This document shows, piece by piece, positions 22,672 to 29,423 of a DNA stretch of 36,924 nt (positions within the stretch are counted from its first letter, which is position 1; every line of letters begins with the position of its first letter). The notes beneath the pieces were generated by a model. It searched no databases and was not told the DNA's origin. It was given only the letters and a program-made list of their open reading frames with translations. The position numbers and the translations under genes are program-made. This DNA is from an uncultured Bacteroidales bacterium. GTDB taxonomy: Bacteria; Bacteroidota; Bacteroidia; Bacteroidales; Paludibacteraceae. Location: assembly GCA_900321605.1 (NCBI GenBank), contig ONWR01000020.1, positions 1 through 36,924 of the forward strand. Reading direction: 5' to 3'.

Positions 22672-24699
22672 ATGAAATCACACAATCAATTGGTACTGGG
22701 TACTTTGAGTCTTTGTACATTCCTTTTGTTTCTTTTCCCGCTGTCTGTAGCAGCAGGAGTGACGACTTATACCTTCACTTCCAAGACATGGGCAAGCAAG
22801 GTGGGTGCGACGGTTTGTGACGGTGTTACGGACGGTTGGAGATGCGACCAAGAGGCGTATGAGTATAGCGCGGGTCGTACGGCTGCTGATGGTCGTCTTT
22901 ATTCATGCGGAGTTGGTGTTAAAACCAGTACTTCCGGAGCCGGAGCTACGTCTGTACAGACTTTTCAGGGCGTACGGCGTGTTACCATTAACTTTTGCCA
23001 GAACAGCAGTAAAGGCAAAGGAACCATCTATATACAAGTCGGCGAAAACGATCCACAATCTATTATTGTGAACCGACCGGCTGTAAGTGGAGAAGGGGTA
23101 TATAATCGCGATTCCATCGTACTTTTTGAAGCTCCGCAAGATGGTGCTATTAAGTTTTGGGTCGATTGTACAGAGAATGGAATTTATATCAATAGTATAT
23201 CTATCCGTTCGGCTTCAGGCGGTAGTTCGGTCTTTACGATGGATACTTATCAGTTGGTAACGGACGTAACTCAGTTGCAGGATTCGGATCAAGTCATCTT
23301 TGGTGTTTATCAAGAGGGCGTGAACTATATCATGGGCTATTATGATGAGTTCGAAAGCGTGAATAATATCCATGCTATCAAAGGACGTTATACCGCTGAC
23401 AGGATGCAGGTAGATGCAGATGATAGAGCCGTTTATACCTTAAGAATCGCCGATTTGAACGGAGAAATCGCGTATATATTCCAAGATGAGTTGCGGTACG
23501 AAGAAGCGTATTTGGTAGCTTCCGGTGGTCAGACCAAAAACCGTTTGGCTCTATGGACGGATGTGGTGAGTGAGAAGAGTTACGGCAATTACGGCTATTG
23601 GAATATTCAGATCGAGAACGGCGGTGAGGCGGTAATCACAAACCTTGGTACGAGTCGTTCCAAGATCATACAATATAACGCCCAGAATAATCCAACGCTT
23701 TTTGCTTGTTACGCAGAGCGTTCGCAGACTCCGGTTTGTCTCTATCGACGAGTAGAGGCGATGGGAGATGTAGCGGCTATAATAGCGCCGATGGTAAACT
23801 TCGGAATAACGACCGAGACTTCCGGAGCGAAGACTATTGAGATCAATGCAAATCTTTTGTCTGAGGATATTCAGGTGAGTCATACGAATACGCAATTCTT
23901 CTCGCTTTCATCGGAACTTTTAGACCGTGACGGAGATGTATTGACGATTACGTATCATGTCACTCAAGCGGGTCATTATGCGGATACTTTGTTGTTTATG
24001 TCCGGCGATGTACAAACGTCGGTTTTGGTTCTGCTGCATGTGGAAAATATGAAGACTGTGCGCGAGGCAGTTGAGTCGGTTGATCATGCGGTCGTTTATC
24101 TGAAGGATGTAGTGGTAACCAAGAAATACGATAATTATATCTATGTCCGTGATACTACCGGCAGTATGTTGCTTTTCGACCGTGGTGACGGTGTGACAGG
24201 CAAACGCTATGGAGCGAATTTGAAAGCCGGTGACCCATTGTCCGGAGTAGTCGGACGTTTTATCAATTATTTCGGTGTGCCGGAGATCTCGCCGACAGAG
24301 CAGTTCCGTGTGGGAACGAATAGCGAAGTCCTGCCTGAACAAGCAGGTGTGTCGATTGATTCGGCAGATGTGTGTCGCTATATGGTGTTGGATAGCGCAG
24401 TAGTGAACGGTTGGACGGAGTTGGTGTATAATGGTAAGACTTATGCCGTGGAGAATAAGTTTAAGTTGGCTTCTTTTATCACAGGAGTACCGACACGCAC
24501 CTGTGTCATGGTAAGTTATGACTATTCTGTTGTGACGCTTTATATCGTCAAACAAGACACCTATTCGGAGCCGCAAGGCTTAGATACAATCGGTAATCAA
24601 CCGTCCGCGTTCAAAAATCGTATTATTGAACGGAATGGTATTCTCTATGTGGAGACCGAGCAAGGTCTCTATACCTTACAGGGAGAAAAGGTAATCTAA
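22672..24699 (+). CDS. Secreted protein with OB-fold-like domain, unknown function
   Basis: A 675-residue exported protein. Signal peptide about 1-28 (LCTFLLFLFPLSVAAG). Residues about 30-180 look like a beta-sandwich, carbohydrate-binding-like domain. About 190-355 holds a repeat seen in Bacteroidales secreted proteins (YQLVTDVTQLQDSDQVIFGV). About 460-585 resembles the OB-fold-like domain of such proteins (VYLKDVVVTKKYDNYIYVRD). The C-terminus ends NGILYVETEQGLYTLQGEKV, a short Bacteroidales tail; a full T9SS sorting domain is not seen. Ligand and role are unknown. Its last 24 bases overlap convergent aroB. Confidence 0.85.
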   Translation: MKSHNQLVLGTLSLCTFLLFLFPLSVAAGVTTYTFTSKTWASKVGATVCDGVTDGWRCDQEAYEYSAGRTAADGRLYSCGVGVKTSTSGAGATSVQTFQGVRRVTINFCQNSSKGKGTIYIQVGENDPQSIIVNRPAVSGEGVYNRDSIVLFEAPQDGAIKFWVDCTENGIYINSISIRSASGGSSVFTMDTYQLVTDVTQLQDSDQVIFGVYQEGVNYIMGYYDEFESVNNIHAIKGRYTADRMQVDADDRAVYTLRIADLNGEIAYIFQDELRYEEAYLVASGGQTKNRLALWTDVVSEKSYGNYGYWNIQIENGGEAVITNLGTSRSKIIQYNAQNNPTLFACYAERSQTPVCLYRRVEAMGDVAAIIAPMVNFGITTETSGAKTIEINANLLSEDIQVSHTNTQFFSLSSELLDRDGDVLTITYHVTQAGHYADTLLFMSGDVQTSVLVLLHVENMKTVREAVESVDHAVVYLKDVVVTKKYDNYIYVRDTTGSMLLFDRGDGVTGKRYGANLKAGDPLSGVVGRFINYFGVPEISPTEQFRVGTNSEVLPEQAGVSIDSADVCRYMVLDSAVVNGWTELVYNGKTYAVENKFKLASFITGVPTRTCVMVSYDYSVVTLYIVKQDTYSEPQGLDTIGNQPSAFKNRIIERNGILYVETEQGLYTLQGEKVI

Positions 24700-25701
24700 T
24701 GCCTCTGAGGCGTCTTCGGGAGAGATGATCTGATTGATGACAGGTTGACCGATGGAACGAATGAGTGTGCAGTTGATCTCAGCCGCACGCTCGTTCTTTT
24801 TATCGTGCTGCATAAGCGAGATAAGCGCCTCGCGGTCGGAACACTTACATTGCGGACGACCGTAATAATGGAGCATGATCTGCGTCAGTTGTTGCAGCAG
24901 TTCTTTTGGGCAACCAAGTTGTGTGACACTCAGATATAATTCGGCAATCATCCCATATACGACCGCATAGCCGTGAAGAATAGGCTGAGTTCCGGCTTCT
25001 GAATGCTGAAAACTGATCTCTTCCAACGCGTGTCCGAACGTGTGCCCGAAATTGAGAACTTTGCGAAAGCCCGTTTCGTGGGGATCCGATTTGACAATAC
25101 GCTCTTTGACCGCTACGCATTCCTCAATCAGCGGAGCCAACGAATCTAGCGGCATAGTATCAAGATCGTATTGGAGTAAGACGTGCCAAAGCCGACTATC
25201 CCTATCAATGATGGATGTCTTGAGCATTTCGGCAAAGCCGCTGAGAAATTCTTGGGCAGGTAAGGTCTCTAACCATTTCGTGCAGATGAGCGTCTCTACA
25301 GGCGGATAAAACGCGCCTATGCTGTTTTTGAGTCCTTGGTAGTTAAAGCCTGTCTTGCCGCCTGAAGAGGCATCCACCATTGACAAAAGAGTAGTGGGGA
25401 TATTGATATAGTCGATACCGCGTTTGTATGTAGCAGCAGCGAATCCGGCAAGGTCGGTCAGTACGCCTCCGCCGACAGCTACCATCAGATCTTTGCGCGT
25501 CATCTCATGTGCAAACAGAAAATCCCAGATCTGCGTTACTGTGTTAAGAGACTTCGCTGTCTCGTTGATTTTCAGTCGCAAAACAGGCATTCCTTCCAAA
25601 GCAGGTATGTCCAAACATACCGCCTCATCGGCGATGACACACACCTGTTCGTAGCGTTTCATCCGCTCTTCTAAGGCGCTATGGATATCCTGATAAACCA
25701 T
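24676..25701 (-). CDS. aroB: 3-dehydroquinate synthase
   Basis: AroB makes 3-dehydroquinate from DAHP using NAD and a divalent metal, the second shikimate pathway step. Motifs: MVAVGGGVLTDLAGFAAATY (NAD-binding), INIPTTLLSMVDASSGGKTG, FAEMLKTSII, and metal ligands in LNFGHTFGHALE. The start at 25701 (MVYQDIHSALEERM) gives 341 residues, fitting the family. An earlier in-frame ATG at 25752 lies upstream of the promoter and is rejected. The -7 element ends about nine bases before the start, so the mRNA may be almost leaderless. Its end overlaps the convergent gene by 24 bases. Confidence 0.96.
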   Translation of the reverse strand: MVYQDIHSALEERMKRYEQVCVIADEAVCLDIPALEGMPVLRLKINETAKSLNTVTQIWDFLFAHEMTRKDLMVAVGGGVLTDLAGFAAATYKRGIDYINIPTTLLSMVDASSGGKTGFNYQGLKNSIGAFYPPVETLICTKWLETLPAQEFLSGFAEMLKTSIIDRDSRLWHVLLQYDLDTMPLDSLAPLIEECVAVKERIVKSDPHETGFRKVLNFGHTFGHALEEISFQHSEAGTQPILHGYAVVYGMIAELYLSVTQLGCPKELLQQLTQIMLHYYGRPQCKCSDREALISLMQHDKKNERAAEINCTLIRSIGQPVINQIISPEDASEALDYLFSL

Positions 25702-25709
25702 TTCGAGTG

Positions 25710-25740
25710 CAAAATTACTGCTTTTTTTTGAATTATGCAA
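25710..25740 (-). promoter_or_regulatory. Bacteroidota-type promoter of aroB
   Basis: Reverse strand: TTGCATAATTC, 20 bases after TTG, then TAATTTTG (25710-25717). It lies back to back with the promoter at 25758-25788. Confidence 0.8.
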
Positions 25741-25757
25741 TAAATTCCACATTTTTT

Positions 25758-25788
25758 TTGCATATGTCGGAAAAAATGCGTACCTTTG
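25758..25788 (+). promoter_or_regulatory. Bacteroidota-type promoter of the BRO-N gene
   Basis: TTGCATATGTCG from 25758 and TACCTTTG at 25781-25788, 20-base spacing. Confidence 0.8.
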
Positions 25789-25808
25789 CAGCCATAAAGG
25801 AATTTACA

Positions 25809-26684
25809 ATGGAAGACAATTTTGCCATACAACTTTTTGAAGGAAAGAAGGTCCGAATCGTTTGGGACGAGGAGCAGGAAAAGTACTATTTCTCGGTCGT
25901 AGATATAGTACAAGTGTTAACGGATAGTACTGATACTAAGCAGTACATTAAGAGAATGCGTTCGCGTGACGAGGAATTAAATTCCAAGTGGGGTACAATT
26001 TGTACCCCTGTAGAAATGAGAGCATTTGATGGCAAACGAAGAAAGGTGCAAGCTGCTGATTTACAGGGTATTTTTCGTATTATTCAATCTATTCCGTCCA
26101 AGAAAGCGGAACCTGTGAAACAATGGTTAGCGCAATTAGGAGAGCAACGTATTGACCAGATGATCGATCCGGAGCTGACCTTCCAAATGGCAGTAGAGGA
26201 CTATCGTCGGCAAGGCTATTCGGACAAATGGATCAACGAACGAATGCGTTCTATAGAGATGCGTAAGGAGCTAACGGACGAATGGCAGAGAGCCGGTATA
26301 ACGGAGCATAGGGATTTTGCTATTTTGACGAATGTGCTGACGAAAGCATGGAGTGGAATGACTACCGGAGAGTACAAACGTCACAAAGGGCTGACCAAAG
26401 AGAACTTACGCGACAACATGACGAATGTGGAATTAGCGCTCAACACCTTAGCCGAGGTGGCAACTACGGAGCTTTCCCGCCAACGAAATCCGAAAGGTAT
26501 GCTTGAAAGTCAGCAGGCTGCGCAAGCTGGTGGCAAAGTGGCAAGGAACGCACGCGAAGATTTAGAGCGGCAATTAGGACGTAGTGTTATCTCTTCGGAA
26601 CGTGCCTCTGACTATCTCCGCCCAATTGAAGATAGTTCTGCGCAAGAATTGCCTCTTGATACGGATAAAAAAGACAAGCAATAA
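25809..26684 (+). CDS. BRO family N-terminal domain protein (antirepressor-like)
   Basis: A 291-residue protein with an N-terminal Bro-N domain (FEGKKVRIVWDEEQEKYYFS onward, VVDIVQVLTDSTDTKQYIKRM). This DNA-binding module is found in phage antirepressors and DinD-like bacterial proteins. The C-terminal half is helical and charged: AEDYRRQGYSDKW-like region, MRKELTDEWQRAGI, LTKAWSGMTTGEYKRHKGL, ending in an acidic tail. Such genes are often solitary in Bacteroidales chromosomes; whether it is a phage remnant is unclear. The ATG at 25809 is 20 bases after the -7 element. Its target is unknown. Confidence 0.85.
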   Translation: MEDNFAIQLFEGKKVRIVWDEEQEKYYFSVVDIVQVLTDSTDTKQYIKRMRSRDEELNSKWGTICTPVEMRAFDGKRRKVQAADLQGIFRIIQSIPSKKAEPVKQWLAQLGEQRIDQMIDPELTFQMAVEDYRRQGYSDKWINERMRSIEMRKELTDEWQRAGITEHRDFAILTNVLTKAWSGMTTGEYKRHKGLTKENLRDNMTNVELALNTLAEVATTELSRQRNPKGMLESQQAAQAGGKVARNAREDLERQLGRSVISSERASDYLRPIEDSSAQELPLDTDKKDKQ

Positions 26685-26724
26685 ATTCCATCTATTGTGT
26701 CTGTCGAAAAAAATCAAGATTTAT

Positions 26725-26755
26725 TTGCATATGTCAGAAAAAGGTTGTAATTTTG
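26725..26755 (+). promoter_or_regulatory. Bacteroidota-type promoter of the caspase-sigma operon
   Basis: TTGCATATGTCA from 26725, TAATTTTG at 26748-26755, spacing 20. The leader to the caspase ATG is about 60 bases. Confidence 0.75.
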
Positions 26756-26820
26756 CATCGTAAATGAGCAAAGGAGATCAATTTTATAGATTTTAAGATT
26801 CTAAACTTTTAGCATCGGTC

Positions 26821-27726
26821 ATGCAATTATCCAAATTTTGTTTACATATTTTTGTTTTGGGTATTATATTGATGAGTAATAGCCTATTTGCCTTTTCTGA
26901 ATCCAGAGCACTACTAGTTGGTATTTCGCAGTATTCAAAATACAAAAATAGTCAATGGAATGATATCAATGGAGCTAACGATATTCGGATTCTCAAAACG
27001 ATTATGCAATCAAAGGGATTTACTTTTGATACGCTGGTAAATATGACTGCAACTGCTGCCAACATTCGTCAAGCATTAGAAACGTTAACCATGATTTGCA
27101 AGCCTAATGATACTATTTATATCCATTTATCAGGTCATGGACAGCCGTATGAAGATATAAATGGAGACGAACAAGACGGATGGGATGAGTCCTTTGTTCC
27201 TATTGATGCTTCGATGTACTATCGTAAAGGTATTTATGAAGGAGAAAAACATATTTTGGATGATGAACTAAATGCATTCTTTAACAAGATAAGAGAGAAA
27301 ATCGGACAAAAGGGCATGTTATTGGTTGTGATAGATGCTTGTCATTCGGGAACAATGTCGCGGGAAGAAAATGATGTACCTTTTGATGATGATGCACCTG
27401 TGCGAGGAACTTATATCGGATTTTCAGAAGACAAGATCTTTCGTCCTATCCGAGAACAAGAAACATCATACCATTATGTGCTGCAATCAAACAAAAACAT
27501 GTCTCCGATTATCGTTCTCGAAGCCTGTCAAGCATGGCAACAAAACACAGAAGTACAGATTGATGGCATTTATTATGGTCCATTGAGTTTTGCATTATAT
27601 CAGGAACTCAAAAATAAGTCTTTCAAACAAATAATTCAAAATATCAATGCGGTGGGAGAAACCATGCAACATATATTACCTAATTGGAGAAAGCAACATA
27701 TTGTAGTTGAAACAAGCATAAAATGA
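26821..27726 (+). CDS. Exported caspase-like peptidase (C14 family)
   Basis: A 301-residue caspase-family protein. It begins with a hydrophobic signal peptide (about residues 1-25, ending NSLFAF), so it is likely periplasmic or cell-surface. The caspase fold includes RALLVGISQYSKYKNSQWND, IYIHLSGHGQ with catalytic His106, and LLVVIDACHSGTM with catalytic Cys174. A later strand has SPIIVLEACQAWQQ and PLSFALYQEL. Bacterial members often cut after Arg or Lys; the specificity here is not known. The stop overlaps the start of the sigma factor gene by four bases (ATGA), so the two are translationally linked. The gene is AT-rich compared with the lpx genes. Confidence 0.92.
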   Translation: MQLSKFCLHIFVLGIILMSNSLFAFSESRALLVGISQYSKYKNSQWNDINGANDIRILKTIMQSKGFTFDTLVNMTATAANIRQALETLTMICKPNDTIYIHLSGHGQPYEDINGDEQDGWDESFVPIDASMYYRKGIYEGEKHILDDELNAFFNKIREKIGQKGMLLVVIDACHSGTMSREENDVPFDDDAPVRGTYIGFSEDKIFRPIREQETSYHYVLQSNKNMSPIIVLEACQAWQQNTEVQIDGIYYGPLSFALYQELKNKSFKQIIQNINAVGETMQHILPNWRKQHIVVETSIK

Positions 27727-28331
27727 AACTTAATTCCATCCATAGTATAACATCTTCTGAGCTTAATGCTTTCTTTGAAGAAAATAGGCAAAGGACATTA
27801 TGCTATCTTGAATCACGTTTCCCTGTATTGCAGGAAGATGATATTGAGGATATATTTCAGGATTCCTCTATTGCTCTTTTTCTCAAAATTCAGAATAACG
27901 AATTATTGGATTTGACCAGTTCATTATATACTTTTTTCCTCTCAATCTGTATCAATCAAGCACGCAATAAAGTTAATCGTACTCATCCGACCTATTTATT
28001 ATCGGATAATATAACCGAATCGGACTTTGAGCCTATACGAAATGACAAATTGGAGGAACTGGAAAATTTAGTTGGTTATGATATAGCTGAAGAACAAACA
28101 GATCAAGAATATCTTAATTGGATAGAACAACAAGTCCGGGAAGGAGTGCGACAGATGAAACCTCCTTGCAATCAAATCCTTTGGAGTTTCTATTGGGATG
28201 GATTAAGCCATCGGACTATAGCGGATATGTTTGGAATGAAGAGCGAAGATGTAAGCAAAACACAAGCCAATAGATGCAAACATAAGTTTAGTGATTTTAT
28301 AAAGAAAGTGATAGCGTCCTATGAAAGATAA
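27723..28331 (+). CDS. Sigma-70 family RNA polymerase sigma factor (ECF-like)
   Basis: A 202-residue sigma factor of the extracytoplasmic-function type. Region 2 is at about residues 20-85 (LESRFPVLQEDDIEDIFQDS, then SLYTFFLSICINQARNKVNR). Region 4 is at about 140-190, with the helix-turn-helix LSHRTIADMFGMKSEDVSKT. The linker is longer and more acidic than usual (SDFEPIRNDKLEELENLVG). It overlaps the caspase gene by four bases and the anti-sigma-like gene by 11, an operon in which all three products are probably made together. Target promoters are unknown. Confidence 0.9.
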   Translation: MKLNSIHSITSSELNAFFEENRQRTLCYLESRFPVLQEDDIEDIFQDSSIALFLKIQNNELLDLTSSLYTFFLSICINQARNKVNRTHPTYLLSDNITESDFEPIRNDKLEELENLVGYDIAEEQTDQEYLNWIEQQVREGVRQMKPPCNQILWSFYWDGLSHRTIADMFGMKSEDVSKTQANRCKHKFSDFIKKVIASYER

Positions 28332-29028
28332 TAACATATATAATGAGCAAATAGACCGATTTCTCAAGGGTAAGATGTCTGCTGATGAAGAGCAGCAGTT
28401 CAAGAAAGAGATAGGACAAAACCCGGAACTAAAGCAACAGGTGCGTGAACATCTGTATCTTATCCGTGGAATCAAGCAAGTCAAGAGCCAAGAGGAACAG
28501 AAGATTATCCAGAAAGAGCAACATGAGCAGAAAGTCACACCTCTCAGAAGGAATTGGATTAAGATTACAAGTATTGCAGCATCTATCGCCTTTATTATGG
28601 TTCTTTCCGGTATAGAAGGAAGTCGTCTTTATTTTCGGCATGAAATACGTCAATATGCTTATAATGCATCTGTTGGTGTGATGTCTGATTTTACAGCATC
28701 TTCACGTGGTACAATAGACGAGGAAACAAAGGCTCATCTTACGGATTTATTTACTAATGCCCAAGACGGAAAAGATTTGGCTGAAACTATAGACGAACTT
28801 TCCCGATTGTATGCTGTAACAAAAGATGAATTTGTAGATATAGAAGATGATTATGCATATCAAATAGGTTGGTTTCTTGCTGTATCTTATATAAATGATG
28901 GAAATTATAATGCAGCACTTGGAATTGTTGATGATATGATAAATAATGGTGCAGAGAATGAGCAACTTGACGCATTTCGAAAGAAGATTTCTCAAAAATA
29001 TAAATATAATATATTTATAAAAAAATAG
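28321..29028 (+). CDS. Single-pass membrane protein, probable anti-sigma factor
   Basis: A 235-residue protein. Residues 1-77 are cytoplasmic and charged, with the pattern EQIDRFLKGKMSADEEQQFK and NPELKQQVREHLYLI, like the N-terminus of Bacteroidota anti-sigma factors. One transmembrane helix is at about 80-99 (ITSIAASIAFIMVLSG). The remaining ~135 residues would be periplasmic and helical, with TPR-like spacing (FLAVSYINDGNYNAALGIVDDM). It follows the sigma gene with an 11-base overlap. Topology would expose its C-terminal part to the exported caspase and CHAT proteins. The anti-sigma role is inferred from context and the N-terminal pattern. Confidence 0.75.
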   Translation: MKDNNIYNEQIDRFLKGKMSADEEQQFKKEIGQNPELKQQVREHLYLIRGIKQVKSQEEQKIIQKEQHEQKVTPLRRNWIKITSIAASIAFIMVLSGIEGSRLYFRHEIRQYAYNASVGVMSDFTASSRGTIDEETKAHLTDLFTNAQDGKDLAETIDELSRLYAVTKDEFVDIEDDYAYQIGWFLAVSYINDGNYNAALGIVDDMINNGAENEQLDAFRKKISQKYKYNIFIKK

Positions 29029-29050
29029 TGGTTGTTTTTATTTAAAATTA

Positions 29051-29082
29051 TTTGCTTAATTCAAAAAAATGCAGTACCTTTG
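29051..29082 (+). promoter_or_regulatory. Bacteroidota-type promoter of the small protein-CHAT operon
   Basis: TTTG (29051-29054), 20 bases, TACCTTTG (29075-29082), 44 bases before the ATG at 29127. It is of the house-keeping type, so the pair is not obviously dependent on the neighbouring sigma factor. Confidence 0.75.
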
Positions 29083-29126
29083 CGCCGTTCACTTAATAAA
29101 TAATTTTAATTAAAAACGATAAAATT

Positions 29127-29423
29127 ATGACTGCAAAATTAAATTTTTCATTTGAAGCAATTCAAGATATTTCAACAGGAGAAAAAGTATATGAATATGC
29201 TATATATTCAAAAGATAATATTGATGAAGCGATAAAATCTCAACTACATGAAAACTTATCCGGATTATCTAATCCTGTAACAAAAGGTGAAATCATAAGT
29301 CTTCTTACAAAAGCATGTAATGACAATATGCATTCTCCAATTGATATTTCTTTTAATGATTTTGCTCATCATCTACTCAATTCAGAATTAATAGGAGATT
29401 TTAGTTGCAGTATAAGTTACTAA
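29127..29423 (+). CDS. Small protein of unknown function paired with TPR-CHAT
   Basis: A 98-residue acidic protein without signal peptide or membrane segment. I do not recognise it. It begins MTAKLNFSFEAIQDISTGEK and ends FSCSISY; the middle is helical (NIDEAIKSQLHENL, KGEIISLLTKACND). The stop codon is directly followed by the ATG of the CHAT gene, so the two are in strict operon order behind their own promoter. It could be a protease substrate, an inhibitor or an adaptor. None is shown by the sequence. Confidence 0.75.
   Translation: MTAKLNFSFEAIQDISTGEKVYEYAIYSKDNIDEAIKSQLHENLSGLSNPVTKGEIISLLTKACNDNMHSPIDISFNDFAHHLLNSELIGDFSCSISY

Noticed and set aside
24500-24699. T9SS sorting domain at the end of the secreted protein
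   Set aside because: Only a short YTLQGEKV tail is present; the usual 70-80-residue domain with its conserved strands is absent.
25702-25752. Upstream ATG start for aroB at 25752
   Set aside because: It lies upstream of the -7 promoter element at 25710-25717 and the added residues are not AroB-like.
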